From: Spirometra erinaceieuropaei
Taxonomy: Eukaryota > Platyhelminthes > Cestoda > Diphyllobothriidea > Diphyllobothriidae
NCBI GenBank assembly: GCA_902702965.1
Contig: CACRXP010000421.1
Coordinates: 304,803-368,802, forward strand
Direction of reading: 5' to 3'
DNA length: 64,000 nt
Shown here piece after piece: positions 57,901-64,000 of the stretch. Made by a program: the position numbers and the translations under genes. Each line of letters opens with the position of its first letter. Positions within the stretch are counted from its first letter, which is position 1. The notes under the pieces were generated by a model, which was not told the DNA's origin, did no database searches, and saw nothing but the letters and a program-made list of their open reading frames with translations.

Positions 57901-60900
57901 TGGGCTGGTGTCGCGTAGTTTTTTCGGCTACAGATTTGTGAACACTGATGGTAGAATTGAGCCGAGGGGCAATGTTGCCTTTGTGGACGTAGACGCGTAG
58001 GTATCCAACCAGGACAATTGGGCACTGGCTAGGCAAAAATATCCTTCTGACGGAGATGGGCAACGTATTATGTTCGGAGCCAGCTGTTGTTTATCATTCC
58101 AACAGCTACTAACACCTACTTAGTGCTATAGTAAGGCGTAAAAAGCTGAGATTCATCGCTTTCCCGCACGTATTTTGTCGGAAAGATTTGGAGCCTAGTC
58201 GATATGTCCGAGTCTGTAAATGCCTTAATAATAGTGACACTTCTTTGGAGTAAGGACTGTCTCTGCTGTTTTTGCCGCTGTTCCAATGGCAATTATTATG
58301 ACATCACAGTATTGCAAAGCACTTGACGTCCAGAAGCGCGCATAGCGGTCCATTTTTCGCGGTATAAATGTCTGGTGGGCCTTGCCATTCCGCAAAATGC
58401 TTTTCCGTATCAAGCGTCTCTGCCTATTGTTAATTCTGTAACATATTTTACACGAAAGACAGTCGAGTATTGCGATTTATATGACAAACCATCCTTCCAC
58501 GACGCCATTTGGTCACGTCATGCCTTCCACTTTTTGAAAAATCACAAACGCCTTGAGAAGTACCGTGCATCTGTTTGGTGGTAATTTATCTCCTTTTTTC
58601 ACCGTTTTTTAAGTTCCTTGCTGATGCCCTGTCTGGCGGATGCTGGCACTCTCTCATCTTTCGTCAATTTCATCCTGTTTGCAAGTTGCCATGCCCACTT
58701 CATCCGCAATCCCTATCTGGTCGCCAAGTGTGTCGAGGTTTGTACATCACTTTTCTCTTTGCCTTCTTCCTTATTCACGTGCGGAAGTTGTCTTTTGCCC
58801 TCAGCCCTCCTCAATGACTGTCTTTGTGCACAGGAGTTTTCTCAGTCAGGAACGTCGAACTCTCTCTGTGTGTACTTTTCTGTACTAATTCATGATCAGT
58901 TTTCACCGAACTCGATTGGAACGTTGAGAAAGGAGACAATCAATGAGCCAATTATGACCCCCTGTCTGTCTTTCAGTTCACTTTCTGTCTAAGCCGTTGC
59001 ATGTCTTCCTCAGTGGTGAAAAGTTAGGAACCGTCCATTTTAAAATGTGTTTGGTTCTTTCGCGTAAAATTACCGTGTGAGGCTTGCTGTTAGGTAGGTG
59101 CGACCGCAGAACCGACTAGCAAGGAGTTTTCTCTCAACCGGCCCTCGGTTGAACGGCCTTCCACCCGTCTGCGTAAATCAAGCCTACAAAATACTTGCTA
59201 CTTAAGCGCTTTGCCTCTGTTAACCAATTAAATTTTATGGAGGGCAAGCGTTAACGTCCATTTTCTTGGAAATTACGCCTTCATCGGTCTTTTTCATGCT
59301 TCCGAGCATGGGCATTGATTAGCTTTGGATAAAAAATCCCCTAATACTTGTGTATTTTAAACAAAATCACCATTCATATGGACCCAACTGTGAAAAACTC
59401 GGCGCCTCGGTGTGATTCGAACCCACTTAGTAAGGGGAAGGCTTTAGTACAGCCATTCTTACATTCCTCTAAGGTTTCCACGCTAAATGCCGCGTACTTT
59501 CTCCGAAAAGAAAACCAGCACAACCATGTGTTGACACTAGGAGGCTTTCTGTTAGCCAATGGATTTCTGTAGAGCATTTGTCGAGCATACGCGTACATTC
59601 GATAAATTCTCATCGGGCGGGGTACAAAGTGAACCGTGTGCGCCATGAGAGGAATCGATTTACTGTTCGTCTTTGCATACAAGCGGGGTGCGTGAATAGG
59701 GGAGAGGAGGCAGTAAGTGACAGTGTGGGTTAGGTAGAGCCGTGTCACAGGGGGGGGGAGGAAGGACGGGGGGCGCAGAGACACATACAGTTAATCGATC
59801 TTTGCCCACGGTAGACGTTGATCTTGCAAGTAGTCGTTGACCCAGTCGCTTACCCTAGTTTGGTCGGAGCCTGTAAATCGCACGGAGGGCTTCGTTGGGA
59901 TCCACACGATGCCTCGAATCAACCGTATACATTTTTATTACATTGCGTGTTTTGTGAGTTACATCATTAAACCCGTGGACGGTGCGCAACCTTGATACTT
60001 TCCAAAAAACTGAAGTGTCCTCTTCCCTTATCATCCACATTTTATGCAGACATACTTTTCCACAAATAAAATGTACAAAATAGTCTACTATGCAGCCCTG
60101 GCAACATTACTCTTTGCTTAGTCAGTATTTTGCGAGTTTCATTCACACGGGAGTGTGAAAAAGGCCGGCACACTACTGCACAGAAATTGACTTGGACGTA
60201 CACGCCCTGATAACCAGCTGTACAACCCAACCAACAAAATATCAGGCCGACCATCGAGCTAAGAACGGACCCTTCATGTAAGACCTAATAGCAGCCTGAG
60301 GAGCAAACCACACCAACACTTCATGCTAGCTTTGACTTGTTTCGGGACGATTTCGCATAAATGAAAGTTCATACCAATTTACTCTGAATAATTAGCCTGC
60401 TTGGTAAGCTGCCTCATCCTCTTGAGCCTGCCTATTCAAGCAAAAGTCTTAAAATTTGGAATTTTCCGTGACCAGGATTATGCAAGGTTTTATAGGTTAG
60501 GTCTTATTGATACGTCATGATATAGCAACAGTGGGTTTAAAACATGGCACAATTGACAGCACGCTACGGTGCAAATCTTCATGCGGGACCTTTCATCGCA
60601 CCCAGCTGTCAGAGTTCACTTATGATCTGTGACCGAGCTCATGAAATGTTGGTCGAAATTCCGAAATGCTTCTTTGATTGAGAGGGACTATCTAAGTAGG
60701 AGTACAATAATAATTACCATGCAGAGTACACCCCAGTTGTTTCAGCCACGATAGGGTTCCGGCTTTTGAAATCACTTCCCTTCGGTCGCCTGCAAGAACT
60801 TCACTTGGCCTAAAAACGCAAATGCAACCGCAGAGCGGGCTCAAAATTATTCAGGAATTAAGAAACTTCAAAACCTAGAAATATGCTTTCAAATTAATGC

Positions 60901-63531
60901 AGGAAAGGCCTTTTATGCACGTTTTCAATAAAATAAGGGCCATCGAAAGGCACTGAAACAGTCATACTACCCAGGTAGTCATTTTTACTGAATGCGGTAA
61001 AAGAATTGTATTCAAAAGCCGCATTCAGCCTTGACTGAAATATCCTGGGATTACGCTGCATGATAATCAATATTACAATCCCACTGAAATAATTCTTCCC
61101 AGTCGAAGGCACATTTCAGAATTTTGGTTGAAATTTCCTGAGATCGGTCACTGACTGTAGGTATGCCATCCTTTTGGACGAAATACACAAGGATTTTGTT
61201 TAATATTTCTTTAGCTTCCACCTCTGCGAGGGATTTCGATGCCCGAAACACCGGCTGTCAAGCAAAACTAATGCACCCTTGGTTTAGGTCAAGTGTCTAC
61301 ATCTGCCTATTTCATATCCATTAATCGTCGAGGCATTCTGCCTATTGCCCTAACTTAATGCGCCCCCTCTCTCTCCACCCCCTAGGTCCTCTCGTACTGG
61401 TGCCACCCCGGTAGCTTGGGTCCAGGAAACAACCTGAAAGGAGTCTTGGAGACTCTTGCTAATTCGAGACTGATTAGCGCCCTGATCCGGTTCTACATCG
61501 ACATTGAGTCAACCGGTGCCTCCAATGAGTTCTATGACAAGTTCTCCATTCGGTTCAATATCTCTGTCATCTTCATCACTCTATGGGATGTGGGCTTTTT
61601 TAAGCCCCACTTCCTCCGTGAGGCTGAGTACGTGTCAACCTTTCCTTTCCATTCATTCCTATTAAGTTTCCACGGGCTTCTCAACATTGCGCTGTTGTGG
61701 GTTGGTGAGTGATGACGGCCTAGTTCCGTAAACTTACCGTTACGGGGGTTCATCAATTTCCGTCAAGTAGATCAGTATTTAACTGCCTCACAAGTCATAA
61801 AACTCCGTCGTTAGTGTTGGTTACTTGGTTAGTTTATTTTTTTCGCTTCACTTCCCACAGAGAAATGGATACACCAGTGAAACTTTTGGACCGATTAATT
61901 TGCGTTGAGGACGAGATGGGTTACCCAAGTGATGCACTTCTTTGAATTACAGATGTTCAAGACTGTTTTCGCAGTTGACCTCACTGGCTGAGTACTTCCG
62001 CCCAGTGGGTGTTCCGTGTCCGGGGGTCAATTTGCGACGTCTCTGCATGTGCCTGCTTAAACTGTCCTAAACTGATTGGGTAGACGTGAATTGCCGTTGA
62101 TCACGTTGATGATACAGGTTGATATCCCCTCTATGGGCAGTCTAGCTTCTAAATGTGGCTGTAAGGGGTGTGCGCCCTGCCTATACAGGAGGCGTGAGAT
62201 GTGGATCTTGTCTCCAGTTGCGTGTTCGCTGCGTCAAGTAAGGGCATGTGGCCGTCTATGAGTCGCGTGATCGCCCGTGTTAGAGTTGACGGAATTTCAG
62301 GCTAGCACGTTCGAACGAGTGACCCTCAGGCGGTAGGGTACGCATAAGGCCCCCAAACCCGCCGCACCACTTCTCCATGGAGCCCTAACTATTGCCGTGA
62401 ACGCGTCTGGTACGGGGGTTCGGGCCACGTCAGGCTGCGGCTGCTACTATCTCTAACGATGAACTGCAGGAGTTCGAAAACTCAGAACGATAATACCCCG
62501 GTGCTCCACCAGCCTTCTTCTTCTTCTTCACTTAGACGTCAGGTGGTGCTTCATCGTTTCGTCGGTTGACTGACAAGCTCAGGCAGGCCACTGGTGTATA
62601 CGAGAGAAAGAAGCCGATATTGGTAATTGACCACATTCTTTACTTAAATGAATTAGCACGACGCACGGAAAGTCGTAGTTTGAGAAGCTACTGGTTGACA
62701 GACCAGTAGAATGAGAACTAGGCTGTTATTGCTCCTTCGTAGAGCAGTGTCTTATCTCCTGTGGTATCCAGACCCGCCTGCATCTTTACTGACTCAGTCT
62801 TGATACCCGGTTCAGGTGGGTGGGGCGTGCGCTAGATGCATCGAAAGTCCACTATCATTATAAACTAGTTCACGCGCAAGCCACTGTCCCTCCGCCCACC
62901 CTGCTGTGGGGCATACGATGGACATCGTCGGTAAATACGACCGAACTGTTACGTGTAATCAACAAGTTGGCTAACTTTGTCCGTCACTGTGCCGACGTCC
63001 TTTTCCGGTCGTCTTAGCTTCTCTTGTCATCACAGCACGCTGGGTGAGGGTGAGGTAGTTGGCGCGAAAGTCAGCTACTCAAAAAGGCAAATTTACATGT
63101 AGGTCAGTTCTGCACTCTGGGGACAGGGATGGAACGCATTACTTGCTAGAAGGAAACCACATGCTTGCATTCCATCTCGCCTCTGCCTGGTGCATAATGC
63201 TAAACCTGAGCATGGGAAGGGATTCATTTCACTGCCTTTCCAGGCTCCCTGCTACATGGATACTGCATCTCTTTGCAACGTGTACCAATTGTGTTCGTTT
63301 CCATGCTTACACCCCCCCTACATCTCGTATGATAGGGAGGATCCGGCCATCTTCACAAAGTTCATCAATCGCATGATCAATGACATGTCCTTCCTGCTTG
63401 AAGAGGCTCTTGATGGCCTTAAGAAGGTGCGCGAGCTCCAGGAACTGCGCAATGACGCCGGTCGGTGGAGTAGGTTGTCACGACAACAGCAGCTTAACAA
63501 CGCTGCCGAATTGGCCACTCATGAGCGTCAG
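30916..63531 (+). CDS. UBE4B: UBE4B/Ufd2-type ubiquitin conjugation factor E4 (16 exons, 3' end outside window)
   Basis: Spliced product of 892 codons (2676 nt); every junction is GT-AG and phase-consistent. The N-terminus MSSQLDD-IRRKRLQRLAAD matches the conserved start of animal UBE4B. The Ufd2 core follows: SHLSLVCQG, FLGPFLSSSVFADDD, RVVERAFPNAD, SEGFMLNVSVLFQRLS, VDPNYLYSSHCRI, FLPEFFVDDIADFLLF, HFIRNPYLVAKCVE, TGASNEFYDKFSIRFNIS and FINRMINDMSFLLEEALDGL. E4 factors extend ubiquitin chains on substrates already tagged and cooperate with the Cdc48/p97 ATPase in proteasomal degradation. Roughly the last 200 or more residues, with the catalytic U-box, should lie past 64000. The long Ser/Pro-rich insert of vertebrate UBE4B between the N-terminus and the core is much shorter here. 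Introns range from 35 bp to about 9.1 kb, and the larger ones are filled with repeats. Confidence 0.94.
30976..31059 (+). CDS. UBE4B: UBE4B exon 2
   Basis: Acceptor CATTCTAAG, donor GTATGC (same hexamer as exon 1). 28 codons, phase 0: IRRKRLQRLAADGGGTNGEN then VSGAKSVA. Confidence 0.82.
31107..31175 (+). CDS. UBE4B: UBE4B exon 3
   Basis: Acceptor AATACAG after a 47-bp intron, donor GTATCT. 23 codons, phase 0: VVGAGEYGVPSVPELAKEYL then GSP. Supported by open frame and phases; low conservation. Confidence 0.7.
31211..31633 (+). CDS. UBE4B: UBE4B exon 4
   Basis: Acceptor CTCTTTAG after a 35-bp intron, donor GTTAGT. 141 codons, phase 0, including FLGDVLKILSVTLSDHGSNS and ALLRLHHSFSALLIKLLHNI. 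This aligns with the N-terminal conserved helical segment of UBE4B. Confidence 0.85.
31634..33330 (+). other. UBE4B intron 4, 1697 bp
   Basis: Phase 0. No element recognised. A small extra exon of low conservation cannot be excluded, but none is needed for the frame. Confidence 0.6.
33331..33696 (+). CDS. UBE4B: UBE4B exon 5 (start of Ufd2 core)
   Basis: Acceptor AACTTTCAG, donor GTATGT. 122 codons, phase 0: SSELYKCISNILVSHLSLVC, then a Ser-rich linker and SFIARLKSGNFFSALEVLAS. Matches the first block of the Ufd2 core domain. Confidence 0.9.
33934..34077 (+). CDS. UBE4B: UBE4B exon 6
   Basis: Acceptor TTTTCTAG, donor GTACGT. 48 codons: IFEKLLQDLHFKMRNCSVED ... ALGQLSGLVTVDGKRPIASL. A better-looking donor GTAAGC occurs 23 nt earlier (34055) but would break the frame with exon 7. 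The longer form restores the GK-P-S-L alignment with the family. Confidence 0.88.
34078..36278 (+). other. UBE4B intron 6, 2201 bp
   Basis: An open frame at 34801-35121 (+, 106 codons) shows no recognised domain. The rest is AT-rich with no recognised element. Confidence 0.55.
36279..36401 (+). CDS. UBE4B: UBE4B exon 7
   Basis: Acceptor ATTGTTCAG, donor GTACGT. 41 codons: MVTLPNWKPPLDAFTSAHGK, IIEQLTFLGPFLSSSVFADD D. Strong match to the family block ending SVFAEDD. Confidence 0.93.
36402..36744 (+). other. UBE4B intron 7, 343 bp
   Basis: Pyrimidine-rich; nothing else seen. Confidence 0.75.
36745..36885 (+). CDS. UBE4B: UBE4B exon 8
   Basis: Acceptor TGATAG, donor GTAGGT. 47 codons: ARVVERAFPNADASESDLCA, QQGLRYLLDIVWAKHFSLIK. 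Confidence 0.9.
37041..37202 (+). CDS. UBE4B: UBE4B exon 9
   Basis: Acceptor CGCGTAG, donor GTGAGT. 54 codons: NTRAAMMDFLSDAIILNFAR and EGFMLNVSVLFQRLSVPIDQ. Confidence 0.93.
37203..38929 (+). other. UBE4B intron 9, first part
   Basis: No recognised element; may include decayed Penelope-like sequence upstream of 38930. Confidence 0.5.
38930..39180 (+). mobile_element. Penelope-like RT fragment
   Basis: The + strand reads LLNAANFSVEDERTPFSPYI followed by EVILLS. It aligns with the block SINFTLEEERSGYLPFLDVL of the element at 26816-28950 (C-terminal side of the RT palm). Only this piece is clear. Confidence 0.6.
39204..39262 (-). repeat. tRNA-derived SINE, truncated inverted piece
   Basis: Reads TTGACCCAACTGTGAAAAAC, TCGGCGCCTCAGTGGGATTC and GAACCCAC, the reverse complement of the SINE tail and B box. 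It stands head-to-head with the forward copy that follows. Confidence 0.85.
39259..39435 (+). repeat. tRNA-derived SINE, near full-length forward copy
   Basis: 5' part TGCAGTAGGTTGGGCGGGTA, tRNA-like body with A box TAGCTCAAGTGG and B box GGTTCGAATCTC, 3' tail CGCCGAGTTTTTCACAGTTG and GGTCAATATGAA. The body could fold like a class II (Ser/Leu-type) tRNA with a long variable arm, but shared 5' and 3' extensions in all copies show it is a SINE. Confidence 0.87.
39436..41852 (+). other. UBE4B intron 9, last part
   Basis: Open frames such as 40326-40697 (+) have no recognised domain. Pyrimidine-rich before the acceptor. Confidence 0.55.
41853..41958 (+). CDS. UBE4B: UBE4B exon 10
   Basis: Acceptor GTCTTCAG, donor GTGAGT, ends phase 1. 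VDPNYLYSSHCRIDLRDITR, DGTMEDAQAYVRHL. An upstream GTAAGA donor at 41946 exists, but only the GTGAGT site fits the phase of exon 11. Confidence 0.92.
42410..42490 (+). repeat. Possible second tRNA-derived SINE type
   Basis: TGACTCAACCGATAGGGCG resembles an A box and GGAATTCAAATCTCAGATC a decayed B box, spaced as in a tRNA with a long variable arm. No second copy in the window. Confidence 0.4.
43385..43470 (-). repeat. Possible tRNA-like relic
   Basis: The reverse complement has TTAGTGGGATAGGATTGCG and GGAGTTCAAGTCCGCCTCCC, in A-box and B-box order. Single copy here; probably a SINE or tRNA pseudogene. Confidence 0.35.
44097..44188 (+). repeat. Interstitial telomere-like TTAGGG tract
   Basis: About 90 bp of degenerate units: GTTAGGGG, GGCTAGGGTTAGGGG, TAATGGTTAGGGGTTAGGG. 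TTAGGG is the platyhelminth telomere repeat. Lies inside UBE4B intron 10. Confidence 0.88.
44572..44769 (+). CDS. UBE4B: UBE4B exon 11
   Basis: Acceptor TTTTCTAG, donor GTGAGT, phase 1 in and out. SLEPTPPPKFSTECFYFTAW, a basic helix SSIRKHRRRLKAKADLERNI and QLQEFLNQARGV. Confidence 0.92.
44770..47470 (+). other. UBE4B intron 11, 2701 bp
   Basis: Contains a (TC)n tract at 44995-45016 directly followed by a decoy TTTCAG, and a hammerhead-like core at 46667-46689 (minus). No genes recognised. Confidence 0.55.
46667..46689 (-). ncRNA. Hammerhead-like core relic (candidate)
   Basis: Minus strand: CTGATGA, GG, loop, CC, then GGAA where GAAA is expected, so the A13-type position is changed. Short flanking GTG and CAC could form helix I with an insertion. 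Similar 2-bp helix II layout to the motif at 28927-28946. Probably an inactive retroelement relic. Confidence 0.3.
47471..47645 (+). CDS. UBE4B: UBE4B exon 12
   Basis: Acceptor CCGTACAG, donor GTAAGT, ends phase 2. HVAKTERLLERTKFDLACQK, ETVLMHKNLLKPMSVYYSSL. Matches the family helical block preceding the FLPEF motif. Confidence 0.9.
47854..48754 (+). repeat. Tandem duplication, unit 1 (about 901 bp)
   Basis: Nearly identical to 48755-49657. I see about seven differences (for example 47926 region A/G, CAGCC/CAGCT, ATTTC/ATCTC, a one-base indel in GAGGGAGAAAAG, CTTCGC/CTTCGG, GGGCT/GGGCC). Short open frames inside are not recognised. The right end carries sequence that in unit 2 runs into the Gypsy LTR. 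Confidence 0.97.
48755..49657 (+). repeat. Tandem duplication, unit 2
   Basis: Direct repeat of 47854-48754. Both junctions share CAG (CAGCGAG at the left edge, CCACAGCGAG in the middle, CCACAGGCC at the right), a 3-bp microhomology. Confidence 0.97.
49630..49846 (+). repeat. Candidate 5' LTR (right part)
   Basis: Shares with 53455-53627 the blocks GCCAATC, GGCCAGAATATTCCAGAATG (versus GGCCGGAATGTTCCAGAACG), TTCTCTCCCATCTCACCCGT (versus TCTTCTCCCTTACCTGT) and CGGCATAG/CGGGCTATGAG. The left border is unclear because it overlaps the tandem duplication. Confidence 0.55.
53455..53627 (+). repeat. Candidate 3' LTR
   Basis: See the 5' LTR. Contains AATAAATAGG at about 53512, a possible polyadenylation signal. 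Strong divergence from the 5' LTR indicates an old insertion. Confidence 0.55.
53755..54015 (+). repeat. GC-rich dispersed repeat family, copy 4
   Basis: The best-preserved copy: GGGGTGTGGTGGCACGCCTA, GTGCCAGCCACCTGCGCCCT, TTGACACCGGGTCCTGGTGG, GCGGTAGATTCCGCGCAAGT and CCACTATCACC. Directly follows the Gypsy element. Confidence 0.8.
54016..56737 (+). other. UBE4B intron 12, last part
   Basis: No recognised element or gene; several short open frames only. Confidence 0.55.
56738..56839 (+). CDS. UBE4B: UBE4B exon 13
   Basis: Acceptor CTCTCAG after a 9.1-kb intron, donor GTACTT. EVTPKQFAFLPEFFVDDIAD then FLLFVA; the LPEFFVDDIADFLLF block is highly conserved in the family. Confidence 0.94.
56840..58613 (+). 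other. UBE4B intron 13, 1774 bp
   Basis: Includes a 188-codon reverse open frame (58025-57459) with no recognised domain; see findings. Confidence 0.5.
58614..58737 (+). CDS. UBE4B: UBE4B exon 14
   Basis: Acceptor TTTTTTAAG, donor GTTTGT. LMPCLADAGTLSSFVNFILF and HAHFIRNPYLVAKCVE; IRNPYLVAK is a signature of the Ufd2 core. Confidence 0.94.
58738..59370 (+). other. UBE4B intron 14, first part
   Basis: Nothing recognised. Confidence 0.6.
59371..59458 (-). repeat. tRNA-derived SINE, 3' part
   Basis: TTCATATGGACCCAACTGTG, AAAAACTCGGCGCCTCGGTG and TGATTCGAACCCAC: reverse complement of the SINE tail and B box as in the copies at 27430, 27737 and 39259. The A-box half is missing. Confidence 0.82.
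59855..59965 (-). mobile_element. Possible Penelope-like GIY-YIG C-terminal fragment
   Basis: Minus strand reads YTVDSRHRVDPNEALRAIYR, resembling HIVDTDHRVDAREAFGVIYK at the end of the endonuclease domain of the element at 26816-28950. Only about 20 residues match. Confidence 0.5.
60041..61385 (+). other. UBE4B intron 14, last part
   Basis: AT-rich. The minus-strand frame at 61051-61251 shares a short stretch (ILVYF) with 26281-26616, perhaps an undefined repeat. Confidence 0.45.
61386..61627 (+). CDS. UBE4B: UBE4B exon 15
   Basis: Acceptor CCCCTAG, donor GTACGT, ends phase 2. LISALIRFYIDIESTGASNE and FYDKFSIRFNISVIFITLW; the TGAxxEFYDKFxIR block is nearly invariant. Confidence 0.95.
61628..62764 (+). 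other. UBE4B intron 15, first part
   Basis: Nothing recognised apart from a (TTC)5 tract at about 62515-62529. Confidence 0.55.
62765..62960 (+). repeat. GC-rich dispersed repeat family, copy 5
   Basis: GATACCCGGTTCAGGTGGGT, CGAAAGTCCACTATCATTAT, GTTCACGCGCAAGCCACTGT, CCACCCTGCTGTGGGGCATA and GGACATCGTCGG. Confidence 0.78.
63336..63531 (+). CDS. UBE4B: UBE4B exon 16 (last visible)
   Basis: Acceptor TATGATAG, donor GTAGGC. FTKFINRMINDMSFLLEEAL, GRWSRLSRQQQLNNAAELAT and HERQ. The following family block (SYLALATETV type) was not found up to 64000. Confidence 0.94.
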
Positions 63532-64000
63532 GTAGGCCCTCTGTTCCTGCTTGTTGCCGTTTCTGCTAGCAGAGCATTATTCAGCGTCTGAACAGGTCCA
63601 GTCTAAACAATGTGTCCTCCTGAATACTCTCACGATCAGGTCTCCTGGTGAACTGCCCTACATCTCACAGTCCGCCGCGGGATACCTCTTCCCTGTTTGC
63701 TTCCTCTTAATTATCTATGCTATGGGTAGATTTTCTTGCCACTTGTGATCCCTTTTTCTAGGATAAGTTCGATTAGAGGTATATGCAAACAGAGTGACAT
63801 CTCACCTCTTTTGTGTTTTTACCCCAAACGTGACTTTTGGTCCGCGTTTCGCGGTATGCTGCTTTTAGCCACAAGGGTCGCCCCCGGTGGCATAGGGTTA
63901 TTGGTTTTGTTTTGTGTTGATTTAAGAAGATAAACGTATGAACATACTGAGCACGTTAACTGCCTTGAGGTCTGCTGTGCATGTGAAGTGGACGGCCAGC
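63532..64000 (+). other. UBE4B intron 16 (incomplete)
   Basis: Begins GTAGGC. The expected next UBE4B block was not found, so this is intron to the window edge. Confidence 0.65.

Noticed and set aside
61416..61712. Separate gene suggested by a 98-codon open frame starting MGPGNNLKG
   Set aside because: It is UBE4B exon 15 read past its donor at 61628; the TGASNEFYDKF block identifies it.
1..64000. CRISPR arrays, rRNA, bacterial operons or phage modules
   Set aside because: No regularly spaced repeats, no rRNA-like sequence, and all clear genes are intron-containing eukaryotic genes.

Overview
This is eukaryotic nuclear DNA, most likely from a flatworm. The best guess is a diphyllobothriidean tapeworm (Spirometra, Diphyllobothrium or Schistocephalus type). 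The evidence is: small exons with GT-AG introns, three introns of 35-47 bp at the 5' end of one gene, very dense degraded retroelements (Penelope-like, RTE-like and other LINEs, Ty3/Gypsy, tRNA-derived SINEs), an interstitial TTAGGG tract, and LINE copies whose 3' part encodes a CPLCERTF-type zinc finger. The species is inference. There is one assembly gap (48 N at 27858-27905).

Two host genes account for nearly all the supportable coding sequence, both on the + strand. (1) The 3' half of a DDX1-type DEAD-box RNA helicase lies at 730-9106 (nine exons, 321 residues, stop TGA at 9104-9106). Helicase motifs IV, V and VI are intact; the upstream exons lie before the window. (2) A UBE4B/Ufd2-type ubiquitin E4 factor runs from an inferred start ATG at 30916 to the last visible exon ending at 63531 (sixteen exons, 892 codons, phases agreeing at every junction). 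The C-terminal end with the U-box is beyond the window.

Region by region: 1-9106 DDX1, with a reverse-oriented LINE in its last intron. 9107-30915 is intergenic: copies of a GC-rich dispersed repeat (9.2, 10.0 and 12.2 kb), a reverse-strand Penelope-like element (10.2-11.6 kb), about 7 kb with nothing recognisable (12.7-19.6 kb), a dead RTE-like LINE (19.66-22.56 kb), a Tc1/mariner transposase relic (25.4-25.8 kb), a Penelope-like element interrupted by two SINE copies and the gap (26.8-28.95 kb), and a deleted LINE (28.95-30.01 kb). 30916-64000 is UBE4B. Its introns hold a Penelope fragment plus an inverted SINE pair (38.9-39.4 kb), an interstitial telomere-like tract (44.1 kb), a nearly identical 0.9-kb tandem duplication (47.85-49.66 kb) merging into a decayed Ty3/Gypsy element (49.6-53.6 kb), and more repeats.

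The two genes are unlinked in function (RNA metabolism and tRNA ligation for DDX1; ubiquitin-chain elongation for UBE4B) and are probably only neighbours. No bacterial-type operon, CRISPR array, rRNA or convincing functional tRNA gene is present. The less usual signals are the tiny 5' introns and competing splice donors in UBE4B, the recent tandem duplication with 3-bp microhomology, the SINE inverted pair, and hammerhead-ribozyme-like cores at the 3' ends of Penelope-like elements.
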